Source: an uncultured Bacteroidota bacterium
GTDB taxonomy: Bacteria; Bacteroidota; Bacteroidia; Flavobacteriales; Flavobacteriaceae
DNA length: 55,326 nucleotides
Direction of reading: 5' to 3'
Assembly: GCA_902605445.1 (NCBI GenBank)
Contig: CACLCL010000006.1
Coordinates: 1 to 55,326 of the forward strand
Shown: piece by piece, positions 1-7,187 of the stretch
How the letters are laid out: each line of letters starts with the position of its first letter
How positions within the stretch are numbered: position 1 is the first letter of the stretch
Made by a program: the position numbers and the translations under genes
The notes under the pieces: model-generated
Told to the model about the DNA's origin: nothing
Databases searched by the model: none
Seen by the model: only the letters and a program-made list of their open reading frames with translations

Positions 1-517
1 GCCAGTCATAACTAACCAAAATGAAGTTTGATAAAAAACCAGCTAAAATTGCTCCTATTGGATAACCAGCTAAGATAAAACTGATCCAAAACTCTTTTGA
101 TTTAGATGGGGTGTATTCTGAAACCATTGAAACGGTTGTTGCGAGCATTGACCCAATTCCAAGACCTGAAAGAAATCTTAATATTACAACCTCATATAAA
201 GAACTGGATAGTGCGGTTATAATTACACTTAATGAAATTATAATTATCGAGATTAGAATTATTTTTCTTCTACCAATCTTATCCGCTAAAGGGGCTAAAA
301 TTAAAGCTCCTATGGCCATTCCTAAAACACCAGAGCTAAAAACTATTCCTAGTTCTTGGGATGAAAAGTTTATTGATGATGAAATAATCGGCGCAGTGTA
401 TGAAATTATCAACACATCCATACCATCAATTATATTCAGAAAAAAACAAATTAATATTATTTGATACTGATAATATCCTAGTGGAGAGTTTTCGATAATG
501 TTCTTTATGTTGTTCAC
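1..517 (-). CDS. MFS transporter, AAHS-like, N-terminal part (runs off window start)
   Basis: Partial gene; about 172 N-terminal residues are visible and the rest lies before base 1. It reads as a major facilitator superfamily transporter of the inner membrane. Several hydrophobic segments are separated by the loop LADKIGRRK, the MFS signature between helices 2 and 3, and the segment DGMDVLIISY in helix 1 resembles the aromatic-acid:H+ symporter group. The substrate cannot be told. I choose GTG at 517 because the matching frame has no ATG before the first helix; the start VNNIKNIIENSPLGYYQYQ suits a cytoplasmic N-terminus. It begins just after the terminator of tRNA-His, so it probably has its own promoter or depends on read-through. 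The opposite-strand frame at 111-464 is only its shadow. Confidence 0.8.
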   Translation of the reverse strand, partial: MNNIKNIIENSPLGYYQYQIILICFFLNIIDGMDVLIISYTAPIISSSINFSSQELGIVFSSGVLGMAIGALILAPLADKIGRRKIILISIIIISLSVIITALSSSLYEVVILRFLSGLGIGSMLATTVSMVSEYTPSKSKEFWISFILAGYPIGAILAGFLSNFILVSYDW

Positions 518-520
518 AAG

Positions 521-550
521 AAAAAAATAAACCCCCAAAAAATTGGGGGT
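521..550 (-). terminator. Rho-independent terminator of tRNA-His
   Basis: Bases 531-550 form a perfect 8-bp stem (acccccaa / ttgggggt) with a four-base loop. On the minus strand it is followed by a T-rich tract (530-521). It lies 9 bases after the tRNA-His 3' end. Confidence 0.85.
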
Positions 551-558
551 GATTATTG

Positions 559-633
559 GGTGGAAGACCGGATTCGAACCGGCGACTTTCTGAACCACAA
601 TCAGACGCTCTAACCAACTGAGCTACAACCACC
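559..633 (-). tRNA. tRNA-His (GTG anticodon)
   Basis: The minus strand folds into a cloverleaf: D stem GCTC/GAGC, anticodon stem TCTGA/TCAGA with loop TTGTGGT (anticodon GTG), and T arm GCCGG-TTCGAAT-CCGGT. An extra 5' G (base 633) opposite C73 is the G-1 identity element of tRNA-His. The CCA tail is not fully encoded. The acceptor stem shows U5 opposite U68 and U6 opposite U67, an unpaired tandem in an otherwise normal stem. A protein frame read across this region (426-635) is an artefact of the tRNA. Confidence 0.96.
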
Positions 634-645
634 ATTATTGGTATG

Positions 646-676
646 CAAATGTAATTTTTTTGAATTTTTCAACAAA
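646..676 (-). promoter_or_regulatory. Bacteroidota sigma-A promoter of tRNA-His
   Basis: On the minus strand TTTG (676-673), a 19-base spacer and TACATTTG (653-646) match the Bacteroidota -33/-7 consensus exactly. The -7 box ends 12 bases before the tRNA 5' end. Confidence 0.75.
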
Positions 677-688
677 AAAAGTAGATAA

Positions 689-1414
689 TTAATTTAATTC
701 TGAAATACTTTCTGTAATCGGAAGTCTATTCGCTATAAAACCCTCGGCATAATCCACTCCAGTCAGTCTTCCTAAGTCCTTTGCTCTGTACTCTACACTT
801 TCTAGGAAGTTTTTTGTTGAAATTGGAGTATTGTCTTGATTTTTTTTATCTGAATCGTATAATTGAGACTTGTATGATTTCACAGCATTCAATTTAATAT
901 TGATAAAATCTGAAATATCAACAACAAAATCTGGCTTTAGATTATTCCATTGTATGTAATGATAAATATTTTTTGGTCTCCAGGGATGCTGTTCTTCATT
1001 ATCCACCCAAGTTGAAACTTTTTTCAGACCACTCAGAAAGCACGAATCAATAACTAGTTGAGCACCTTTAGGATGATCTATATGTCTGTCAGATGGAGCA
1101 TTACACAAAATAATTCCAGGTCTATATTTTCTTATCCTTTTTATTAATTCAATCTGATGCTCCTCATCATTCTTAAAAAAACCATCCCTAAAATGCATAT
1201 TTTCTCTAAAAGAAACATTTAGAATTTTAGAGGCTTTAGTAGACTCCTTAAACCTTATTTCTTTATTACCTCTTGTTCCGAGTTCACCCTGAGTTAAATC
1301 GATAATTCCAACAGACTTATTCATTGAAATTTCCTTTGCAATTGTACCTCCACAACCCAACTCGACATCATCTGGGTGAGAACCAATGGCCAATATATCA
1401 ATGTTATTTGTCAT
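689..1414 (-). CDS. bshB1: Bacillithiol biosynthesis deacetylase BshB1
   Basis: Zinc-dependent N-deacetylase of the LmbE/PIG-L fold. In bacillithiol synthesis it removes the acetyl group from N-acetylglucosaminyl-malate before cysteine is added. The 241-residue protein has the family length and both metal motifs: SHPDD at residues 12-16 and DRHIDHP at 109-115. This places the organism among bacillithiol rather than glutathione users, which matters for the peroxidase at 14180. Its ATG overlaps the stop of the upstream PLP enzyme by one base, so the two are co-transcribed and probably translationally coupled. Pairing with a sulfur amino-acid enzyme fits a shared link to cysteine supply (inference). 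Confidence 0.93.
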   Translation of the reverse strand: MTNNIDILAIGSHPDDVELGCGGTIAKEISMNKSVGIIDLTQGELGTRGNKEIRFKESTKASKILNVSFRENMHFRDGFFKNDEEHQIELIKRIRKYRPGIILCNAPSDRHIDHPKGAQLVIDSCFLSGLKKVSTWVDNEEQHPWRPKNIYHYIQWNNLKPDFVVDISDFINIKLNAVKSYKSQLYDSDKKNQDNTPISTKNFLESVEYRAKDLGRLTGVDYAEGFIANRLPITESISELN

Positions 1415-2571
1415 TATTTACAATTATTAAATGCCTGTTCAATATCATAGTTAATATCTTCAATATCTTCGATACCAACAGAAAATCTTATTAAATTGTC
1501 AACTATACCCTGATTAATTCTATCTTCTTTTCTTAATAAGTAATGTGATGTTTTAGAAGGAGAAAGCATTGTACTTTCAACACCGGCAAAGCTCATCGTA
1601 GGGCTAATCATTTTCAAAGATTTTAAAAATAATTTAGGATTAAATTTTTTATTTAACTCAAATGAAATGACAGCGCCAAAACCATCCATTTGTTTTTTTG
1701 CTATATCGTGGTTTTCATGTCCAGTTAAGCCAGGATAGTAAACTCTGTCAATATTTTTATTTTCTTGTAAAACCTGTGAAAGTTTCATTGCATTTTTTTG
1801 CTGCGTAAAAAATCTAACTGAGAGTGTTTTCATACTTCTTTCAAGTAACCAAGTTGTATAGTCACTTAAACTACCACCCATATTTTTTGAAAGACTCCAA
1901 ATCTTATTAATATGCTCGGTACTTGCAGCGACAGCACCGGCACAAATATCACTATGACCCCCAAAGTACTTTGTAGCACTATGCATAACAACATCTATTC
2001 CTAAATTGTGGGGTCTTTGTATTAAGGGAGTAGCAAAAGTATTATCAATAAAAGAGATTAGCCCGTGACTTTTTGAAAGCTCAGCAATTTTTTTAATATC
2101 CACAATTTTTAGTAATGGATTTGATGGTGTTTCAATAAAAATTGCTTTAGTATTTGATTTAATCTCTTTTTCAAACTCTTCTATTCCAATACCTTTTGTA
2201 AAAGAATATTCAATTTTGTATCTGGTAAACTGTTTTTCTATAAGATTCCTTGTTCCACCATAAATATCATTTTGAACAACAATGTGATCACCCGATCCTA
2301 AAAAAGAAAGTAAGGATGTACTTATCGCAGCCATGCCAGAACCTAAAATAATTGCATGCTCAGTTTGTTCTAGTGCAGAAATCTTTTTTGACAAAAATTC
2401 TTGATTTGGAGTTGAACTATATCTTGGGTATCTGTCAATTTCTTTGTCAATATATTCGTAAGAAGTACCTGGAAATATTGGTGATACTGAACTACCAAAT
2501 TGTTCATCTTTAACTTGTCCTACGTGAGTGCAAATTGTATTAACCCCTTTAAATTTTTTGGTATCAGACAT
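1414..2571 (-). CDS. Cystathionine gamma-synthase/gamma-lyase family PLP enzyme
   Basis: A 385-residue fold-type I PLP enzyme of the Cys/Met metabolism family. The PLP lysine is K201 in SATKYFGGH, and D176 in FIDNTFATP is the expected pyridine-ring aspartate. The N-terminal YPRYSSTPN loop carries the tyrosine and arginine that contact the phosphate from the neighbouring subunit. Members make cystathionine (MetB) or split it or related thioethers (MGL/CTH); sequence reading alone does not separate these, so no symbol is given. It is upstream of bshB1 with a one-base overlap, and 11 bases downstream of ccsBA. Confidence 0.9.
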   Translation of the reverse strand: MSDTKKFKGVNTICTHVGQVKDEQFGSSVSPIFPGTSYEYIDKEIDRYPRYSSTPNQEFLSKKISALEQTEHAIILGSGMAAISTSLLSFLGSGDHIVVQNDIYGGTRNLIEKQFTRYKIEYSFTKGIGIEEFEKEIKSNTKAIFIETPSNPLLKIVDIKKIAELSKSHGLISFIDNTFATPLIQRPHNLGIDVVMHSATKYFGGHSDICAGAVAASTEHINKIWSLSKNMGGSLSDYTTWLLERSMKTLSVRFFTQQKNAMKLSQVLQENKNIDRVYYPGLTGHENHDIAKKQMDGFGAVISFELNKKFNPKLFLKSLKMISPTMSFAGVESTMLSPSKTSHYLLRKEDRINQGIVDNLIRFSVGIEDIEDINYDIEQAFNNCK

Positions 2572-2582
2572 TACAGTCTAAT

Positions 2583-5500
2583 TTAACGATTATTTTTTAG
2601 AAATTTATTGTATTTAGGATACGCTAATAAAGATAAAATTAAAATTATTGCAAGAGCTGAGCCTATGAATACTAGGCTTATTTCTTGATCGTCTTTAGCA
2701 TAAGAGTGTAATCCAGCAAGATAAAAATTGACTCCAAAGTACGTCATAATAATCGATCCAAATGATAATATTGAAGCTACTGTAAAAGTAAAATTACTTT
2801 TTAGTCCGGGAATTAATCTCATATGAATAACAAATGCATAAATAATAATACTTATTAAAGCCCAAGTTTCTTTCGGGTCCCATCCCCAGTACCTGCCCCA
2901 ACTTTCATTTGCCCACATACCACCAAGGAAATTACCTATTGTTAGCATAACTAAACCAATTGTCATAGACATTTCATTAATTAGCACCAATTCTTTAATA
3001 TTAATATTTAAAAGAGCCTCATTCTTTTTATTAACAAGTATCATGAGTATTAATGATACTAAACCGAGTATCATGCTAATTGTAAAAGGGCCATAACTAC
3101 CCACAATTACAGCCACGTGAATCATAAGCCAATAACTGTCAAGAACCGGAACAAGGTTTGCAATTGCAGGATCCATCCAGCTCCAGTGAGCAATCATCAA
3201 AATCATAGATGTCACAAAAGTTGTCGATGCAAGTGTTAGTTCACTCTTTTTTCCAAAATATATACCAAATAACATAGTTGCCCATGCAACATAAATCATT
3301 GACTCATAACCATCACTCCAGGGGGCATGACCTGAAATATACCATCTAGATATTAATCCCAACGCATGGATTGAAAAAAGAATATAGATAGAGTACTTTG
3401 ATAGTTTAATTATTGTGTCAACAAACTTATTTCGATTGAATATTTGAAAAATTAAAGCAATAAATAATAATGTACTTGCATATAAATACCAGCTAAAAAG
3501 ACTTTTAAAAATATCATATTTATTATAAAGAATTTCAGCATTTACCTTGTTTTCTGATAACATAACATTTGTACCATATTTTTTCTGAAATCCTGTAATT
3601 ACCCCAAGAAGGTCATCAGCAATTTTATAATCACCACTTTTTTTACCCATATTCAGATGGTATATGTACGCCTTAAGTCCATTTTTTATAAAATCTGAAT
3701 AGATTGAATCAGATATCATAAATGCATTAACTTTATGTTCATGGGTTGTTATCCATTTATCATTTTCATCATCAGGAATTGGGAAAATCTTTAATGTAAA
3801 GCCTTCAATAGCGTTGTATAATAAGTTTACACGCTGATCTGTCTCTCTAAATTCTTTTTGAAATGCATTTGGTATAGCAGCCCTGTAAGCCTCCTCAAGA
3901 AATGGAGCTAATTTGTATTCACCAGTCTCAGTAAAAAACTTTTTTAGTGGTACATGTTTTGCTTTGTCTGAAACACCAATTATACTTCTAATTGAATCAG
4001 CTTTTTTACTTTTTAAGAAGACTATTGGCATCTCAAGCCATATTCTGGGGTCTTCTTGCATTGATAAATAAACCTGATTTGCATTAAATTCATTGTAGTG
4101 ATCTTTTTTGCTGACTTTTCTCAGTAGTTCAGATGAATAAGTGTTGATAGGCATCATTCTTCCGCCCAAGTCCTGTATAACCAGTTTACCAAACTTATCT
4201 GCCTGTTCTTTAGAGGGAATGTTTTTGGATAAAATAGAGTCAAAATATTTAATATTTGATAAACCATTTGAGTGTGTAAAACTGTCTTGTGAAAAAGAGT
4301 TAATTGAAAATAAAAAAATTAAAAAAGTTAAAATTCTTGATTTATTAACTCGAGCTATTTCAAGCTGTTTTTTTAGTGAATCAAATCTTGTGAATCTTGC
4401 AAATAGAATAACAATGAGTCCAATGTAAAGTAATATATAACCGATGTAAGTTAGTAAGGTTCCCCAAAAATCATAATTTACTGATAAAATTGTTCCTTTT
4501 TCATCTGGATCAAAAGAGGCTTGAAAAAATCTATATCCTTGATAGTTAAGGATATTGTTCATATAAATTCTATAATCAAAATTTTCTTTATCTAAGACAG
4601 TTACTTCACTTGCAAATGAGGCATAGCTTTTTTCTGTTCCAGGATATTTTTCAGCAATAAAATCATTCAACTTTATACTGAATGGTAAATCATAAATTTT
4701 TGATCCATATCTAATAGTAAAATCCTGACTACCTACCCTGAAGGTTTTGTAGGGATTATTGACTCCTTTACCTCCAATAACACTAACTATCTTTGTTTCA
4801 TTTGGGGTTGTAATCTGTAATCTTACTCCATCCTGATCAGATTTTAATAATTCTGATTTTTTTACAATATCAAAGTTTCCTTTTATAACTGGATTTGGAA
4901 AAACCAATTGCATGTTGTTAATGATATATCTTGCTCTTAAGTTCAATGGGACATTTGTTCCTTTTTCTAGGAATCCTTGACTCATGGATGCCATAACTAA
5001 ATATTCAGCATCAAAAGGAGAGTTTATGTATAAATTGAAATCTTCATCATATGAAATGTTGACTGCACCATCTATAAAATTGTTGAGTGTGTACAAAACA
5101 CCATGAATATTTTCGGCTGAACCATCTTTTAAAAAATGGTTATGAGGCATACCTCCAGAGGACTCAACAATCTTTAAATAGTATTCACCATTTTCATCAA
5201 AAACAATGTTTTCCTCTGCACCATTGATGAACTCAGTTAACTTTATAGAAATAGGAGCTCCACCATATTCGGTGCTCAAATAAAATTTATTATTCATTCT
5301 TGGTGAAAAATCCACTACCAAATCATTGTACGCCTTCCTCATTGTCTGACCATCAATTTGAAAATCACCATCAATGTAAATATCTAAATAGGTTTTTTCA
5401 GAAAGAAAAGCACTTTCAGTTTCACCCTCACGAATGCTCATGACACCTTCATAACTAATATATCTGGTTATAAACGCACCAATAAGAATAAAAATCCAAG

Positions 5501-5759
5501 ATAAATGAAGCATTAATACAGGCCATTTTCTTTTTGAAAGCAAGTTGTATTTAAATATATTACCAATAAAATTTATCACAAACAATAACATTATCAATTC
5601 AAACCACCAGGCATTGTAAATGACATTTCTTGTTAAAGGGGTTGGTGATGTTTCTTGTCCGGCATCTAAAAAAGTACCGATAGCCATCGCAATTGCAAAT
5701 ACAATAAATAAAATGCCGGTTAGACGGTTAGAAAAAAGTATTTTTTTTATAATATTCAT
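2583..5759 (-). CDS. ccsBA: Cytochrome c biogenesis protein CcsBA (fused ResB-CcsA)
   Basis: System II cytochrome c synthase, a single large inner-membrane protein that exports heme and attaches it to apocytochromes on the periplasmic side. The 1058-residue chain starts with a ResB-like half (four membrane helices and a large periplasmic domain to about residue 700) and ends with a CcsA half. The heme-handling WWD segment WGRYWGWDPKETW lies near residues 955-967, with conserved histidines in MIHVAVIVG, GHAPWSDG and GLHSYA. The frame is open to a GTG at 5798, but I choose ATG 5759 (MNIIKKILFSNRL) because it starts directly before the first helix and a promoter -7 box lies inside the longer version. 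The stop falls 11 bases before the next gene. Confidence 0.93.
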   Translation of the reverse strand: MNIIKKILFSNRLTGILFIVFAIAMAIGTFLDAGQETSPTPLTRNVIYNAWWFELIMLLFVINFIGNIFKYNLLSKRKWPVLMLHLSWIFILIGAFITRYISYEGVMSIREGETESAFLSEKTYLDIYIDGDFQIDGQTMRKAYNDLVVDFSPRMNNKFYLSTEYGGAPISIKLTEFINGAEENIVFDENGEYYLKIVESSGGMPHNHFLKDGSAENIHGVLYTLNNFIDGAVNISYDEDFNLYINSPFDAEYLVMASMSQGFLEKGTNVPLNLRARYIINNMQLVFPNPVIKGNFDIVKKSELLKSDQDGVRLQITTPNETKIVSVIGGKGVNNPYKTFRVGSQDFTIRYGSKIYDLPFSIKLNDFIAEKYPGTEKSYASFASEVTVLDKENFDYRIYMNNILNYQGYRFFQASFDPDEKGTILSVNYDFWGTLLTYIGYILLYIGLIVILFARFTRFDSLKKQLEIARVNKSRILTFLIFLFSINSFSQDSFTHSNGLSNIKYFDSILSKNIPSKEQADKFGKLVIQDLGGRMMPINTYSSELLRKVSKKDHYNEFNANQVYLSMQEDPRIWLEMPIVFLKSKKADSIRSIIGVSDKAKHVPLKKFFTETGEYKLAPFLEEAYRAAIPNAFQKEFRETDQRVNLLYNAIEGFTLKIFPIPDDENDKWITTHEHKVNAFMISDSIYSDFIKNGLKAYIYHLNMGKKSGDYKIADDLLGVITGFQKKYGTNVMLSENKVNAEILYNKYDIFKSLFSWYLYASTLLFIALIFQIFNRNKFVDTIIKLSKYSIYILFSIHALGLISRWYISGHAPWSDGYESMIYVAWATMLFGIYFGKKSELTLASTTFVTSMILMIAHWSWMDPAIANLVPVLDSYWLMIHVAVIVGSYGPFTISMILGLVSLILMILVNKKNEALLNINIKELVLINEMSMTIGLVMLTIGNFLGGMWANESWGRYWGWDPKETWALISIIIYAFVIHMRLIPGLKSNFTFTVASILSFGSIIMTYFGVNFYLAGLHSYAKDDQEISLVFIGSALAIILILSLLAYPKYNKFLKNNR

Positions 5760-5777
5760 TATGAGCAAATGGAAATG

Positions 5778-5785
5778 CAAATTTA
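5778..5785 (-). promoter_or_regulatory. Putative -7 box of ccsBA
   Basis: The minus strand reads TAAATTTG followed by C, matching TAnnTTTG, 18 bases before the chosen ATG at 5759. I see no convincing -33 TTTG at the right distance, so this rests on the -7 match and its position. Confidence 0.4.
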
Positions 5786-5854
5786 ATACCATTTTCACTT
5801 AAATTGTACCTATTTAAATTATTTATTTGTAAATTTTGAATAATGATTTAATCT

Positions 5855-6601
5855 ATGCTAAAAGTTTCGGTAATTGGTTCAGGAAATGTTGGTTTTCATT
5901 TTATAAATTTATTTCATAATTCGGAAAAAATTCAGCTTTGTGAATGGTACTCTCGTAACTTAAAGTTTGACAAACGAGTTACGGTAATAAATGATATAAG
6001 TATTTTAAGTGAATCAGATATATACATTATTTGTGTTAACGATGATTCAATTTCCAAAATTAGCGACAGACTTAAATTTAGAAATAGACTTGTTGTTCAT
6101 ACTTCTGGAAGTAACTCATATAAAAAGATTAATATAAAAAATCGCCGTGGTGTATTTTATCCTTTGCAAACATTTAGTAAAACCAGAAATTTAAATTATT
6201 CTGAAATTCCTTTCTGTATTGAGGCAGAAAAAAATGCGGACAGAAATCTACTCATAAACTTGACCAAAAGAATAGGTTGCAAATGTTATGAAATTGATTT
6301 CAATCAAAGAAAAACATTACATTTAGCTGCTGTAATCACCAACAACTTTACAAACTTTTTATTTATTCTTGCAAAAGAATTTTTGAATAATAAAAATTTA
6401 GATTTTGAAATTTTGAAGCCTTTGATAAAAGAAACGGTTAATAAAATTCATAAATTAGAACCCGAAAAGGCACAAACTGGTCCTGCAAAAAGAAAAGACT
6501 TTAATACAATTAATATGCATCTTAAAATGTTGGATGAGGACAAAACTAGAGAGCTTTACAAAATTATAAGTGAAATGATAACTAGTAAATATGAAAACTA
6601 A
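5855..6601 (+). CDS. DUF2520 / Rossmann-like oxidoreductase family protein
   Basis: A 248-residue protein with an N-terminal dinucleotide-binding fold (GSGNVG at residues 8-13, after a beta strand) and a C-terminal helical DUF2520 domain, distantly like NADP-dependent pyrroline-5-carboxylate or ketopantoate reductases. The substrate is unknown. HTSGS near residue 84 and the helix around HLAAVITNNF are typical of the family. Its stop overlaps the kdsC start by 11 bases. In Flavobacteriia this gene commonly precedes the KdsC phosphatase, which suggests but does not prove an envelope-related role. Confidence 0.85.
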   Translation: MLKVSVIGSGNVGFHFINLFHNSEKIQLCEWYSRNLKFDKRVTVINDISILSESDIYIICVNDDSISKISDRLKFRNRLVVHTSGSNSYKKINIKNRRGVFYPLQTFSKTRNLNYSEIPFCIEAEKNADRNLLINLTKRIGCKCYEIDFNQRKTLHLAAVITNNFTNFLFILAKEFLNNKNLDFEILKPLIKETVNKIHKLEPEKAQTGPAKRKDFNTINMHLKMLDEDKTRELYKIISEMITSKYEN

Positions 6602-7094
6602 TTACAAAGAAAAACTGATTAATATCAAGGCATTTATTTTTGATGTTGACGGAGTATTAACAGACGGAAGCCTTCTTGTAAATGAAAATGGCGAATTATT
6701 AAGAACAATGAATGTCAAAGATGGTTATGCAATGAAACATGCAATCAACAAAGGTTTTATTATTGGTATAATTTCAGGTGGAACAAACCAAGCTGTGAAA
6801 TTAAGATTAAAAAACTTAGGTATTGAAGACGTACATTTAAAATCATATGATAAAATTATTCATTTCAATAATTTTAGGGATAAACACAACCTGAATAACG
6901 AAGACATTTTAGTGATGGGTGATGATCTACCTGATATTCCAATAATCAAAGCAGCTGGTTTAGGATGCTGTCCACAAGATGCCGCACCAGAGGTCAAATC
7001 AATTTGTGATTACGTTTCTCAAGATTTTGGAGGTAAGGGCTGCGTTAGAGATATTATTGAGCAAGTCATGAAAATTCATAATAAATGGACATAA
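6591..7094 (+). CDS. kdsC: 3-deoxy-D-manno-octulosonate 8-phosphate phosphatase (KdsC-type HAD)
   Basis: A small HAD-superfamily phosphatase without a cap domain (167 residues, the usual KdsC length). It releases phosphate from KDO-8-phosphate to give KDO for lipopolysaccharide. The nucleophile motif is FDVDGVLTDG with D18 and D20, and the late motif is GDDLPDIP with aspartates at 111-112. ISGG near residue 62 is motif II. A homologous reaction on related sugar acids (KDN/NeuNAc phosphate) cannot be excluded. It overlaps the DUF2520 gene by 11 bases and its last 10 bases overlap a possible small membrane ORF. Confidence 0.9.
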   Translation: MKTNYKEKLINIKAFIFDVDGVLTDGSLLVNENGELLRTMNVKDGYAMKHAINKGFIIGIISGGTNQAVKLRLKNLGIEDVHLKSYDKIIHFNNFRDKHNLNNEDILVMGDDLPDIPIIKAAGLGCCPQDAAPEVKSICDYVSQDFGGKGCVRDIIEQVMKIHNKWT

Positions 7095-7186
7095 ATAAAA
7101 ATAAGTGGTTAAAAGAATATAGTATCCTGCTTTTTATAAATCTAATATATTTTGTGATTTTTTTATTAATCACAATAAAATACTAA
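7085..7186 (+). CDS. Possible 33-residue single-helix membrane protein
   Basis: A short open frame starting with ATG inside the end of kdsC and stopping one base before the symporter ATG at 7188. The first 12 residues are polar and lysine-rich (MDINKNKWLKEY), followed by a continuous hydrophobic segment of about 19 residues (SILLFINLIYFVIFLLITI), so it would make an N-in, one-pass membrane peptide. The exact packing between two real genes, with an overlap on one side and one base on the other, argues for a real coding sequence. I recognise no family. The inverted repeat at 7152-7175 lies in its second half. Confidence 0.5.
   Translation: MDINKNKWLKEYSILLFINLIYFVIFLLITIKY
7152..7175. repeat. 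Inverted repeat upstream of the symporter start
   Basis: Perfect 8-base arms (ttgtgatt at 7152-7159 and aatcacaa at 7168-7175) flank an 8-base loop, ending 12 bases before the ATG at 7188. There is no T tract, so it is not an obvious terminator. It may be chance in AT-rich DNA or an RNA hairpin near the start codon. Confidence 0.4.
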
Positions 7187-7187
7187 T

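Noticed and set aside
111-464. Plus-strand frame of 117 residues
   Set aside because: It is the shadow of the MFS transporter on the minus strand, which has a clear family motif.
426-635. Minus-strand frame starting MVVVAQLVRASDCGSESRR
   Set aside because: This is the well-known false translation of a tRNA gene; it covers tRNA-His and its terminator.
4141-4428. Plus-strand frame of 95 residues
   Set aside because: Lies wholly inside ccsBA on the other strand, with no family resemblance.
5760-5798. GTG-started 13-residue N-terminal extension of CcsBA
   Set aside because: It contains the likely promoter -7 box and has no signal or family similarity; ATG 5759 starts right at the first helix.
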